The notes under the pieces are model-generated. The model did no database searches and was not told the DNA's origin. It worked only from the letters and a program-made list of their open reading frames with translations. A program made the translations under genes and the position numbers. This document shows positions 30,852 to 39,939 of a DNA stretch of 64,000 nucleotides, piece after piece; positions within the stretch are counted from its first letter, which is position 1; every line of letters starts with the position of its first letter. This DNA is from Thalassospira lucentensis (GTDB lineage Bacteria > Pseudomonadota > Alphaproteobacteria > Rhodospirillales > Thalassospiraceae): contig NZ_CP136684.1 in assembly GCF_032921865.1 (NCBI RefSeq), forward strand, positions 3,879,001-3,943,000. The letters are read 5' to 3'.

Positions 30852-32348
30852 ATGGAAATCAAACCGGATTTCAACAGTTTCAAGCAGAACTACAACAATG
30901 GTATTTCACAGGTTCTCTGGACCTCGCTTACGGCGGATCTGGATACACCGGTCTCGGCGTTTCTCAAGATCGCCGAAGGCATGCCCAATACCTATCTGCT
31001 TGAATCTGTCGAAGGTGGTGCCGTTCGTGGACGCTATTCATTCCTTGGCCTGCGCCCCGACCTGATCTGGCGGTGCTTTGGCCAGAAGGCCGAACTGAAC
31101 CGTCGCGCCCTTGCCGATGCCGACGCGTTCGAAGCCGAACCCGATGCTCCGCTTGAAAGCCTGAAAAAGCTGATCGCCGAAAGCCACATCGCCCTGCCCG
31201 ACAACCTTCCCCCCATGAGTGCCGGTCTTGTCGGCTATATGGGCTATGACACGGTCCGTCTGATGGAAAAGCTGCCCGACAGCAATCCAGATGAACTGGG
31301 CGTCCCCGACGGCATCTTTATCCGCCCGACGGTGACGGCAAGCTTCGATACCATCGCTGATACCGTCACCGTGGTAACACCGGTCCGCCCCGAAAACGGG
31401 ATTGATGCCGATGCGGCCTATGATCTTGCCTGCGCGCGCCTGAACGATGTCGTACAGCAGTTTCAGCGCAACCTGTTTCTGGATCGCCGGTCCAAATCGG
31501 TTCCCGCTACCCTGCCCGATCCAAAGGTCAGCGTCGATGAGGCCGGCTTCCATAAAATGGTCGATGAGGCCAAGGAATATATCCGTGCGGGCGATATCTT
31601 TCAGGTCGTCCTGTCACAGCGTTACACGCTGCCCTATCATCTGCCGCCTTTCGCGTTTTACCGTGCCCTTCGCCGGATCAATCCGTCGCCCTTCATGTTC
31701 TATCTGGATATCGGCGGGTTTCAGGTTGTCGGTGCCAGCCCGGAAATCCTTGTGCGTCTGCGCGACGGCGAAGTCACCATTCGCCCGATTGCCGGAACGC
31801 GTCGGCGCGGTCACACGCCCGAAGACGACAAGGTCATGGCCCAGGACCTGCTTGATGATCCAAAGGAACGTTCGGAACATCTGATGCTGCTTGACCTTGG
31901 CCGTAACGATGTCGGCCGTGTTGCCAAACCGGGCACCGTGCGCGTCACCGACCGCGAAACCATCGAATACTATTCCCATGTCATGCATATCGTCTCCAAC
32001 GTCATTGGTCAGATCGACGAAAAATATGACGCAATGGATGCACTCAAGGCCGGTTTCCCCGCCGGGACGGTATCGGGCGCGCCAAAGGTCCGCGCCATGG
32101 AAATCATCGATGAACTGGAATCGGTCCGGCGCGGCATTTATGCCGGTTGTATCGGCTATATCTCGGCCGATGGATCGATGGATACCTGCATCGCGCTTCG
32201 TACTGCCGTTATCAAGGACGAACAGATCCACATTCAGGCAGGCGCCGGGATCGTCGTCGACAGCAAACCGGAACTTGAACACAAGGAATGCCAGAACAAG
32301 GCAGGCGCTCTGATGGCCGCCGCCCGCGAAGCCCATCGCTTCGCCTGA
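30852..32348 (+). CDS. trpE: Anthranilate synthase component I
   Basis: 498 residues. With TrpG makes anthranilate from chorismate, the first step of tryptophan synthesis. The N-terminal YLLESVEGGAVRGRYSF region holds the tryptophan-feedback residues; catalytic motifs GDIFQVVLSQRY, AGTRRRGHTPEDD, LDLGRNDVGRV, FPAGTVSGAPKVRAMEIIDE and YAGCIGYISADG are intact. It is a stand-alone TrpE, not a TrpEG fusion as in rhizobia. The ATG at 30852 is the conserved start; the open frame upstream crosses the ppiD terminator. The partner trpG lies 1.5 kb downstream beyond an opposite-strand gene. Confidence 0.97.
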   Translation: MEIKPDFNSFKQNYNNGISQVLWTSLTADLDTPVSAFLKIAEGMPNTYLLESVEGGAVRGRYSFLGLRPDLIWRCFGQKAELNRRALADADAFEAEPDAPLESLKKLIAESHIALPDNLPPMSAGLVGYMGYDTVRLMEKLPDSNPDELGVPDGIFIRPTVTASFDTIADTVTVVTPVRPENGIDADAAYDLACARLNDVVQQFQRNLFLDRRSKSVPATLPDPKVSVDEAGFHKMVDEAKEYIRAGDIFQVVLSQRYTLPYHLPPFAFYRALRRINPSPFMFYLDIGGFQVVGASPEILVRLRDGEVTIRPIAGTRRRGHTPEDDKVMAQDLLDDPKERSEHLMLLDLGRNDVGRVAKPGTVRVTDRETIEYYSHVMHIVSNVIGQIDEKYDAMDALKAGFPAGTVSGAPKVRAMEIIDELESVRRGIYAGCIGYISADGSMDTCIALRTAVIKDEQIHIQAGAGIVVDSKPELEHKECQNKAGALMAAAREAHRFA

Positions 32349-32372
32349 TGTCGCGCATGTCCGACGCAATAG

Positions 32373-32401
32373 AAAGGGCCCGCATCATCTGCGGGCCTTT
32401 T
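32373..32401 (+). terminator. Bidirectional terminator between trpE and the deacetylase gene
   Basis: Stem GGCCCGCA/TGCGGGCC with a 5-nt loop, extended by A-T pairs and followed by T residues on plus; the A-rich left arm gives a T tract on minus. It serves two converging genes. Confidence 0.88.
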
Positions 32402-32433
32402 CTTTGATCAATCGATGATCAGGCAGGCGGTGA

Positions 32434-33609
32434 TCAACCTGTCGCACTCGGGCTTGTTCGCCGCAGGATGTCAGTCACCGGCACCAAAACAAATCCCTTC
32501 GCCTGAATCGCCGGAATCCATTTATGCAGGGCTTCAAGCGTCAAATCGCGCGGATGGCCAATCGCAATCGCAAATCCCTGATTGGCAGCAACCTTTTCGA
32601 TCCGTGCCAGCATTTCAGCGATCTTTGTGGCATCATCGGCGTCATCAATGAACACGTCCCGTTCAAGCGCCGGAACATCATACTGGCGCGCCATCGAAAA
32701 TCCGACCGACTTCGCACTGGTTTTGGAATCCAGGAACAAAAGCCCGCGTGCTTTCATCACCTCCATCACCACCTGCATGCGTTCCGGGTCGGATGTGAAC
32801 TTGCTGCCCATATGGTTGTTCACCCCGACATAACCGTCAAACTGGTCAAGCATCCATGTCATCTCGTGAAGGATCTTTTCCCGGTCGAAGCTTGCCAGCA
32901 AGGCATGTGGCCCCGGATCAACAGACGCAGAAGACGGCTCCATCGGCATATGAAGCATGACTTCATGACCACGTGCCCGCGCATCCCGCACCTGACGCTG
33001 AAGGTCACGCGCATACGGCAAATAGGAAATCGTCACCGGCCCCGGCAATTCGGTGGTGCGTGCAGTACGCGGCTGATCAAGACCCGCATCATCGATTACA
33101 ATCGCAATAACCGGGGCGGTTCCCGTTTCGGGGCTAAGGGCTGCAAATTTCTGCCATGGCGGCGGCCCGTCTTTATATTCACCGCCCCCGATGTTACCTG
33201 TATTCGGCGGCACGACAGGATCAGGTGACCGCGTTTCCGGTGTCTTTTGCGGTTCGGTCATCGGTGCGGGGGTTTCGCCCGGTGTCCGTTCACCGACCAT
33301 ATATCCGGTCCGGTCGCGATTACCGTTGCTTTCGCTGAAATCATAATTGCGGCTTTCCGGCACGGGGGCCGGTTCGGGCGTATATTCGGGTTCGGCTTTC
33401 GTCACGCGTTCTCCAAGATCACGCGACGCGCGATCAAGCTCAAGCATGCTGCCTGCGGCAATAAACGCAGAAATGGTCCCCGCAACAATCGCGCCGCCCA
33501 GCATCAGACGGCCAATGCCGCCCGATTTCTTCTTCGGTGCAGCCTTGCCACGGCCTCTTTTTCGCGGTGCCACTTTTTTCTTTTTGGCGGGTTGTGCCCG
33601 GCGTGCCAC
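32434..33609 (-). CDS. Divergent polysaccharide deacetylase (YibQ/DUF610 family)
   Basis: 391 residues. A very basic N-terminus (KKKKVAPRKRGRGKAAPKKK) precedes one membrane segment (about 32-53), a Pro/Glu-rich linker to about 160 and a NodB-like divergent deacetylase domain. VIAIVIDDAG carries the Asp pair, GHEVMLHMPMEP the His motif, and GVNNHMGSKFT the N/H motif. Members are thought to act on envelope polysaccharide, substrate unknown. The GTG at 33609 has GGAG 8-9 nt upstream. It lies opposite to and between trpE and trpG. Confidence 0.88.
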   Translation of the reverse strand: MARRAQPAKKKKVAPRKRGRGKAAPKKKSGGIGRLMLGGAIVAGTISAFIAAGSMLELDRASRDLGERVTKAEPEYTPEPAPVPESRNYDFSESNGNRDRTGYMVGERTPGETPAPMTEPQKTPETRSPDPVVPPNTGNIGGGEYKDGPPPWQKFAALSPETGTAPVIAIVIDDAGLDQPRTARTTELPGPVTISYLPYARDLQRQVRDARARGHEVMLHMPMEPSSASVDPGPHALLASFDREKILHEMTWMLDQFDGYVGVNNHMGSKFTSDPERMQVVMEVMKARGLLFLDSKTSAKSVGFSMARQYDVPALERDVFIDDADDATKIAEMLARIEKVAANQGFAIAIGHPRDLTLEALHKWIPAIQAKGFVLVPVTDILRRTSPSATG

Positions 33610-33776
33610 GCTCTGGTCTCCAGTCTCGTTTGCTGGGTCGTGTTACCCATATGGTGATTATATACCGATTATGTCGGCTTGTGTTCGGAAGCTTTTATAC
33701 CCGATCCGGTTAGCACCCTGTTAAAGCCACAACCAAAGGCCCCAACAAAGGCTGGAAAAATGGTTTTTGCAATCGC

Positions 33777-33804
33777 TTGACGTAGCGGTAATGCCGTTTA
33801 TTCT
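33777..33804 (+). promoter_or_regulatory. Candidate sigma70 promoter for trpG
   Basis: TTGACG at 33777-33782 and TATTCT at 33799-33804, 16 nt apart, 35 nt before trpG. Because trpG is cut off from trpE by an opposite-strand gene, a promoter of its own is required here. Confidence 0.6.
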
Positions 33805-33838
33805 CTGCGCGATCTGATATTCACAGCCCGGCGCCACG

Positions 33839-34411
33839 ATGTATCTCCTCATCGATAATTACGACAGCTTCACATTCAATTTGTGGCACTATCTGCGCGA
33901 ACTCGGCCCCGAGGTCGAAGTACGCCGCAATGACGAAATTTCCGTCGATGATGCGCTGGCTTTAAAGCCCGAAGGCATCGTGATCTCGCCCGGTCCATGT
34001 GATCCGGATCGTGCGGGTATCTGTCTTGACCTGATCACGGCATCGGCAGGCAAGGTCAAACTGCTTGGCGTTTGTCTTGGTCATCAGGCCATCGGTCAGG
34101 CCTTCGGCGGCAATGTCGTTCGTGCGCCGGAATGCATGCATGGCAAGACCGATGCAATGGCACACGAAGGCAAAAGCGTTTTCAACGGCCTGCCAAGTCC
34201 GTTTGAAGCCACACGTTACCATTCATTGGTTGTGGATCGCGATACGTTGCCTGATTGCCTTGAAATCACGGCGGAAAACAGGGATGGTCTGATCATGGGG
34301 CTGCGTCACAAACAGCATCAGATCCACGGGGTCCAGTTCCACCCCGAAAGCATCGCATCCGAACACGGCCATGCCCTTTTGAAGAATTTTATAGACTTCC
34401 CCGGCGCATGA
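33839..34411 (+). CDS. trpG: Anthranilate synthase component II (glutamine amidotransferase)
   Basis: 190 residues. Supplies ammonia from glutamine to TrpE; could also serve 4-amino-4-deoxychorismate synthase, as some TrpG proteins do. The start [18 protein letters not shown], oxyanion motif [11 protein letters not shown], nucleophile Cys in [15 protein letters not shown] and the [10 protein letters not shown] His-Glu pair are complete. First gene of trpG-trpD-trpC-moaC, with a candidate promoter 35 nt upstream. Confidence 0.97.
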   Translation: MYLLIDNYDSFTFNLWHYLRELGPEVEVRRNDEISVDDALALKPEGIVISPGPCDPDRAGICLDLITASAGKVKLLGVCLGHQAIGQAFGGNVVRAPECMHGKTDAMAHEGKSVFNGLPSPFEATRYHSLVVDRDTLPDCLEITAENRDGLIMGLRHKQHQIHGVQFHPESIASEHGHALLKNFIDFPGA

Positions 34412-34444
34412 AACCGCACCGGACCGCTAACCGAGGAAACCCGT

Positions 34445-35479
34445 ATGTCGACTGAATATGACCTGAAGCCGATCCTGGCCAAAGTCGCAAATGGCGAAAA
34501 ACTGAACGAGGAACAGGCCGAACAGGCCTTCGACGTTCTGATGTCCGGTCAGGCAACGCCGTCTCAGATGGGGGCTTTCCTTATGGCGCTGCGGCTGCGC
34601 GGGGAAACGGTCGATGAAATCACCGGGGCGGCCCGCGTCATGCGTTCCAAGGCGACCGGCATTATCGCCCCGCCCAATGCGGTTGATACCTGCGGCACCG
34701 GTGGCGATGGCAGCGGCACCTTCAATATCTCGACCGGGGCGGCAATCGTTGCGGCGGCCTGCGGTGCCATCGTTGCCAAGCACGGCAACCGCGCGGCATC
34801 GTCAAAATCCGGATCGGCCGATGTCCTGCTGGCGCTTGGCGTCAATCTTGATGCCGATATGGCGCTTCTCGAAAAGGCGCTAAAGGAAATCAATCTGTGC
34901 TTCATGATGGCAACGCGCCATCACTCGGCGGTGCGTCACGTGATGCCGACCCGCGTTGAAATGGGCACGCGCACGATCTTTAACCTGCTCGGTCCGCTGG
35001 CCAACCCGGCCAAAACCAAACGCCAGGTCATGGGCGTTTTCGCCCGTGAATGGGTCGAACCGATTGCCAATGTGCTGAACCGCCTGGGTTCGGAACATGC
35101 GTGGGTTGTCTATGGTCATAGCGGCCTTGACGAAATTTCGACGACCGGCCCGACCTTTGTCGCCGAAGTCAAAAACGGCAAGGTCACGACCTTCGAAATC
35201 AATCCCGAAGATTACGGTCTTGAAATCGTCACCCTTGATGCGCTTAAAGGGGGCGATGCCCAGACCAACGCGCAGGCCATTCTTGATCTTCTTGCCGGTA
35301 AAAAAAGTGCCTATCGCGATATCGTTCTGCTGAATGCCGCGGCCGCACTTGTCGTTACCGACATCGCAACTGATCTTGCCGATGGCATCGCAAAGGCACG
35401 GGTTGCCATCGATTCCGGCAAAGCCGCAGAAACCCTGCAGGCACTTGTCAGCATTTCCAATCAGGGGACCGCAGCGTGA
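34445..35479 (+). CDS. trpD: Anthranilate phosphoribosyltransferase
   Basis: 344 residues. Transfers phosphoribose from PRPP to anthranilate. The signature [17 protein letters not shown] and [22 protein letters not shown] bind [18 protein letters not shown] is also conserved. CGAGGAAAC precedes the ATG. The stop overlaps the trpC start (GTGA), so the two are translationally coupled. Confidence 0.97.
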   Translation: MSTEYDLKPILAKVANGEKLNEEQAEQAFDVLMSGQATPSQMGAFLMALRLRGETVDEITGAARVMRSKATGIIAPPNAVDTCGTGGDGSGTFNISTGAAIVAAACGAIVAKHGNRAASSKSGSADVLLALGVNLDADMALLEKALKEINLCFMMATRHHSAVRHVMPTRVEMGTRTIFNLLGPLANPAKTKRQVMGVFAREWVEPIANVLNRLGSEHAWVVYGHSGLDEISTTGPTFVAEVKNGKVTTFEINPEDYGLEIVTLDALKGGDAQTNAQAILDLLAGKKSAYRDIVLLNAAAALVVTDIATDLADGIAKARVAIDSGKAAETLQALVSISNQGTAA

Positions 35480-36273
35480 GCGACGTACTTGAACGCATCT
35501 GTAACGACAAACGCGATCATATCGCTGCCTGCAAGGCGCGCAAATCGCTTGCCGACCTCGAAGCAACCGCCAAATCGCAATCCGCCCCACGTGGCTTTAT
35601 CAAGGCGCTTGAAACATCGGTTGCGGACGGTCGTTACGGCCTGATTGCCGAAATTAAAAAAGCCTCCCCGTCCAAGGGCCTGATCCGACCGGATTTCAAT
35701 CCGCCTGTTCTGGCACAGGCATATAAAGCTGGCGGTGCAAGCTGCCTGTCGGTTCTGACCGACATCCCCTATTTCCAGGGCGATGACAGCTATCTGATCG
35801 CGGCACGTAGCGCGGTTGACCTGCCGGTCCTGCGCAAGGATTTCATGCTTGATCCCTATCAGGTGACCGAAGCCCGGGCGTTGGGTGCCGATTGCATCCT
35901 TCTTATCATGGCCGCCCTTGAAGATGCCCAGGCAGCAGAGCTTGAAGACGCCGCACACAACCTTGGCATGGATGTCCTGATCGAGGTGCACAACGCACCG
36001 GAACTCGAACGCGCACTGAAACTGAAATCAAAGCTGCTTGGCGTGAACAACCGCAACCTGAAAACGCTCGAAGTCTCCCTGACCACGACCGAAGAACTCG
36101 CTGGCATGGTTGATGACAGCCGGATGCTGGTCGCCGAAAGCGGCCTGTTCACACATGATGACCTCGACCGGATGGCAAAGGTCGGGGCGCAATGCTTCCT
36201 GATCGGCGAAAGCCTGATGCGTCAGGACGACGTCACCGCCGCCACCCGTAATATCCTTGGCCTCGCGGCCTGA
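35476..36273 (+). CDS. trpC: Indole-3-glycerol phosphate synthase
   Basis: 265 residues, a TIM-barrel enzyme closing the indole ring from Cd[54 protein letters not shown] and VAESGLF carry the catalytic Lys and Glu residues. It is a stand-alone TrpC with no fused TrpF. It starts with GTG overlapping the trpD stop by 4 nt. trpF, trpB and trpA are not in this window. Confidence 0.97.
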   Translation: MSDVLERICNDKRDHIAACKARKSLADLEATAKSQSAPRGFIKALETSVADGRYGLIAEIKKASPSKGLIRPDFNPPVLAQAYKAGGASCLSVLTDIPYFQGDDSYLIAARSAVDLPVLRKDFMLDPYQVTEARALGADCILLIMAALEDAQAAELEDAAHNLGMDVLIEVHNAPELERALKLKSKLLGVNNRNLKTLEVSLTTTEELAGMVDDSRMLVAESGLFTHDDLDRMAKVGAQCFLIGESLMRQDDVTAATRNILGLAA

Positions 36274-36293
36274 TACCGGAACAAGATACAGGC

Positions 36294-36773
36294 ATGGCAG
36301 ACAAACTTTCGCATATCGACGCCGCTGGTAATGCCGTCATGGTCGATATTTCGGCCAAGAGCGATACCGCGCGCATCGCCGTCGCAAAGGGCCGTGTCCT
36401 GATGTCGGCGGAAACGGCCCGGCTGATTGCCGAACACGGCCATAAAAAGGGCGACGTTCTTGGCATCGCCCAGCTTGCAGGAGTCATGGGGGCCAAGAAA
36501 ACCCCCGACCTGATACCGCTATGCCATCCCCTGCCTCTGACCTCGGTCGAAGTCACCTTGGAACTGGCAACCGATACCGACGCAGTCGATATCGTCGCGA
36601 CCTGCAAGACCACAGGCAAAACCGGCGTCGAAATGGAAGCCCTGACCGCCGTTTCCATTACCGCACTGACAGTATTTGACATGTGCAAGGCGGTAGATAA
36701 ATCCATGCGGATTACAGATATCCGCGTCGTCCATAAGGAAGGCGGAAAATCGGGTCTTTTCACCGCCGACTGA
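36294..36773 (+). CDS. moaC: Cyclic pyranopterin monophosphate synthase
   Basis: 159 residues. Makes cyclic pyranopterin monophosphate, an early molybdenum-cofactor intermediate. KGDVLGIAQLAGVMGAKKT, DLIPLCHPLPLTSVEV and KTGVEMEALTAVSITALTVFDM with the catalytic Lys in CKAVDKSM are plain. It follows trpC by 20 nt and is probably in the same transcript. moeA, which follows it in related genomes, is missing; lexA comes next after 147 nt. Confidence 0.97.
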   Translation: MADKLSHIDAAGNAVMVDISAKSDTARIAVAKGRVLMSAETARLIAEHGHKKGDVLGIAQLAGVMGAKKTPDLIPLCHPLPLTSVEVTLELATDTDAVDIVATCKTTGKTGVEMEALTAVSITALTVFDMCKAVDKSMRITDIRVVHKEGGKSGLFTAD

Positions 36774-36847
36774 CCCCCGAAAGTACCGGAATTTCGTTTC
36801 TTGACCGAAAGAATGCCCTTAAACAGCGATTTTTCGGGTTCTGGTGC

Positions 36848-36876
36848 TTGACGAACGGCAAGAACCAAAGTAGAAC
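36848..36876 (+). promoter_or_regulatory. lexA promoter with overlapping LexA box
   Basis: TTGACG at 36848-36853 and TAGAAC at 36871-36876 are 17 nt apart. A direct repeat GAAC-N7-GAAC at 36862-36876 overlaps the -10 box; this is the LexA site described for alphaproteobacteria. A further GAAC at 36853 lies 5 nt upstream. This supports autoregulated SOS control of lexA. Confidence 0.8.
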
Positions 36877-36920
36877 ATTCATGTATTCGGTTTGTTCTTA
36901 TTACTGGTTCGGGAAAAATC

Positions 36921-37628
36921 ATGCTGACGCGCAAGCAATACGAATTGCTGGTCTATATCGATAATTACCTTCGCGATCATGGCATCTCGCCCTCCTTTGA
37001 CGAGATGAAAGAAGCCCTGAACCTGAAATCCAAATCCGGCATTCATCGCCTGATTACCGGGCTTGAGGAACGCGGCTTTATCCGACGCCTCGCCCATCGG
37101 GCCCGCGCGCTCGAAGTTCTGCGTCTTCCCGATAATAACGATGATGACGCGGCTGAAACACCCGCCAATGTGACATCCATCGCAACCGCGCGAAAGGCCG
37201 CCCACCGGCCGGCAACCGTGCCATCGGCCTTCTCGGACTCTGGTGAATCCGTCTCCCTGCCGCTGTTTGGCCGGATCGCGGCCGGTACCCCGATCGAAGC
37301 CCTTCGCGATCAGACCACAATGGTGCAGGTTCCTGCCGCCCTTTTGGGGACCGGCGACCACTATGCGCTTGAGGTTTCCGGTGATTCGATGATTGATGCT
37401 GGCATTCTTGATGGCGATACGGTTCTGATCCAGCGGTGTGAGCAGGCCAATGACGGCACCATTGTTGTCGCATTGGTTGACGACGCCGAAGCCACCCTGA
37501 AACGTCTAAAACGCGGTCGCGGCGAAGTTCTGCTGGAACCGGCCAATGCACGTTATGAAACGCGTGCCCTGTCGCCGGACCGTGTCCGCATTCAGGGACG
37601 CCTGATAGGTCTGCTGCGCCAATACTGA
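36921..37628 (+). CDS. lexA: LexA SOS repressor / self-cleaving peptidase
   Basis: 235 residues. Represses SOS genes and cleaves itself when stimulated by RecA filaments. The N-terminal winged helix begins [17 protein letters not shown] with [20 protein letters not shown] as recognition region; a variable Ala/Thr linker follows; the cleavage Ala-Gly is in [12 protein letters not shown], catalytic Ser in [10 protein letters not shown] and Lys in EATLKRLKR. Length is normal for the alphaproteobacterial group. A box for its own repression overlaps its promoter. Confidence 0.97.
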   Translation: MLTRKQYELLVYIDNYLRDHGISPSFDEMKEALNLKSKSGIHRLITGLEERGFIRRLAHRARALEVLRLPDNNDDDAAETPANVTSIATARKAAHRPATVPSAFSDSGESVSLPLFGRIAAGTPIEALRDQTTMVQVPAALLGTGDHYALEVSGDSMIDAGILDGDTVLIQRCEQANDGTIVVALVDDAEATLKRLKRGRGEVLLEPANARYETRALSPDRVRIQGRLIGLLRQY

Positions 37629-37652
37629 TCAGACAAATACCGGAATATCGAA

Positions 37653-37679
37653 AACGCCGTCAGCCCGTCTGGCGGCGTT
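37653..37679. terminator. Bidirectional terminator between lexA and comEC
   Basis: An 11-bp stem AACGCCGTCAG/CTGGCGGCGTT with one G-T pair and a 5-nt loop; T residues follow on plus and T residues on minus. Its plus-strand T tract runs into the comEC stop codon. Confidence 0.85.
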
Positions 37680-37680
37680 T

Positions 37681-39846
37681 TTATTTGACCACTCTGCCCC
37701 CGATAATAATCCACGGCCAGGTGTCGGACGTTTCACGCACGGTTTCAATCACCGGAGCACTCCCCGGTCGCAGGGAAACCGATACACCGCCCTGCCACCA
37801 CAGCATGTCATCATCAATGACCGTCACATCACGCGCGCAGATATCACGCGGCATATCGCGTTTCAGGCTGATGATCATATCGGCATGGCGGCACGCATAG
37901 AACGGATTGGCAAAATCATTGGCAACAATCACCCGCTGTCCTCCGACACTCACAGAACAAACCGCGGCATCGCATTTCTCGATAATCTGATCGACATCAT
38001 GATCAGCAATGCCAAACCGCGCCATCCAGACCGATTGCTGAAAATCCGATATGCCTTCGGGCAGGATAAGCCTGTTTTGCTCCCGGTCCCGGATGGCCCA
38101 GCTTTCCTGATCCCCGGAAACCAGAATATCCGCCGGGCGATACAGGATTTGCGCCATCATCGCCACGCATAGCGGAATGACAGCCAACCGGGCAATCGCG
38201 TTCCCCCGCCAGACCAGCCACCAGGCAATCGCCATCATGATACCGATGGCAAATACGGCACTGAACTGCTCGACATGCCAAAGCCCCCACGCCTGATCGG
38301 CAGCAAGAGAGGCCGTTTCAATCAGCAGGGTCAAACCCGGCTTCATCAACCACAAGGGCAATGCCCCGGCCCCGAACGGCATCAGAACAAGCGTCGCCAC
38401 AATCAAAGGCATCACCCAAAACGCCATAACCGGAATGGCAATCAGGTTGGACACGATCCCGATCATCGAAATCCGCCCGAAATGAAACCCGATGATCGGG
38501 GCGGTCACTGCGGTTACCAGCAATCCGGTCACCACCAGCCCGGCAAAAAACAGCCAAAGCCGGAAGGCCCATGACCGGTCCCCAGACGCCTCAAACCATC
38601 GCCTGCCCGGCCCATCGTAAAATGCCACCAGCACCGATACCGCGGCAAAGGAAAGCTGAAAGCTTGGCCCCAGCACCGCATCGGGTCGCAATATCAAAAC
38701 AACAAGCGCCGCAATCGCCACCAGCCGAAGCGATATCGCCCGCCGGTCCAGCAACAACGCCGCCCAGACAATCGTCAGGGTGATAAAGGCCCGCTGTGTT
38801 GGCACACTGGCCCCCGACAGGCCAAGATAAATCACGGCGGACACCATCGCCCCGATGGCCGCCCATTTCTTGATCGGAAACCGCAATGCAATGGCCGGAA
38901 TGGCCGCCAGGCCAAACCGCAGGAAAAAGAACACCGTCCCGCTTAAAAGCCCCATATGCAGACCGGAAATCGCCAACAGATGCGCAAGCCCCGATTTGCG
39001 CAGATCATCCGCCGTCTCTTCGCCGACATCACCTCGTTCGCCAACGATCAGCGCCTTGGCAATGCCTGATTCAGGCCACGCAAGAACACGATCAATTTCC
39101 TCCATGATCGCAAGACGCAAATACTCGATCCGTTCCGATAACGGTTGCAGAAAACCCGCATCCGCCGCCGTCACCACACGGTATTGATGGCCAAAAACAA
39201 AACCGGTTGCCCCGATCCCGTCCAGATACAAACCGCGTGAAAAATCCGGATCCCCCGGAACGGACGCCGCACGCAATGGAAACAAACGCGCCTTGGCAGC
39301 AATCCGGTCCCCGACTGCAAGCCCGTCCCCACCCGGCAGGCTCAATCGCACCTTCCAGTCAAATGCCCTGTCCTCAAGCCCCGCGATCCGGATCGGCACC
39401 ACGGTCATGCGCATCCGCCCGCCGCGCGGCTCCAGCAGCGTGATGTCGCCCTCGATCTCTGTCATGTAAAGCGTCTTGGTCAGAAGCCCGGATGGCGCCA
39501 TTTCAAGATGGATGGATGCGATCAGCAACCCGCTGCAAAAGCCGGTCATTAGCAAAATGCCGAAGAATGGCAAAATCCAGCGCCGCGAAATCCACAATCC
39601 CGACAGCAAAAGAATCACTGCAAGCCCGGTTTGCTCGACTGTCAAACGCGCTGGAAGTGAAAAATACGTCCCGCATCCCAACCCGAAGAATATAACCGCA
39701 CACAGGATCCAGGAATTTCTGCGCGCGGCCAACAACAATCCAGTTTGCGAAATTAATTCCGCAACATATTGATTTTTATTAATTCCATTGCGACTTATTC
39801 GACGAATGTACAATAGCCTGCCCGGCACACAGTTTCTATCTATCAT
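37681..39846 (-). CDS. comEC: ComEC/Rec2-family membrane protein
   Basis: 721 residues. ComEC forms the inner-membrane channel for DNA uptake in competent cells. An N-terminal DUF4131-like region is followed by the polytopic competence domain with LAISGLHMGLLSG and GASVPTQRAFITL. The last 150 residues correspond to the metallo-beta-lactamase-like part but lack the HxHxDH metal motif, which is common in this class. No other competence gene is near. It is on the opposite strand to lexA and gltX. The ATG at 39846 has no clear ribosome-binding site, so the start is uncertain. Confidence 0.9.
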   Translation of the reverse strand: MIDRNCVPGRLLYIRRISRNGINKNQYVAELISQTGLLLAARRNSWILCAVIFFGLGCGTYFSLPARLTVEQTGLAVILLLSGLWISRRWILPFFGILLMTGFCSGLLIASIHLEMAPSGLLTKTLYMTEIEGDITLLEPRGGRMRMTVVPIRIAGLEDRAFDWKVRLSLPGGDGLAVGDRIAAKARLFPLRAASVPGDPDFSRGLYLDGIGATGFVFGHQYRVVTAADAGFLQPLSERIEYLRLAIMEEIDRVLAWPESGIAKALIVGERGDVGEETADDLRKSGLAHLLAISGLHMGLLSGTVFFFLRFGLAAIPAIALRFPIKKWAAIGAMVSAVIYLGLSGASVPTQRAFITLTIVWAALLLDRRAISLRLVAIAALVVLILRPDAVLGPSFQLSFAAVSVLVAFYDGPGRRWFEASGDRSWAFRLWLFFAGLVVTGLLVTAVTAPIIGFHFGRISMIGIVSNLIAIPVMAFWVMPLIVATLVLMPFGAGALPLWLMKPGLTLLIETASLAADQAWGLWHVEQFSAVFAIGIMMAIAWWLVWRGNAIARLAVIPLCVAMMAQILYRPADILVSGDQESWAIRDREQNRLILPEGISDFQQSVWMARFGIADHDVDQIIEKCDAAVCSVSVGGQRVIVANDFANPFYACRHADMIISLKRDMPRDICARDVTVIDDDMLWWQGGVSVSLRPGSAPVIETVRETSDTWPWIIIGGRVVK

Positions 39847-39939
39847 CGGCTGTGGTGCAACACCGCCGCATATGTGTTATAGCGTGCACGCCAAAAGTCA
39901 TTACGACAAGCAACAACATCCAGCCAACGGATAGAGTGA

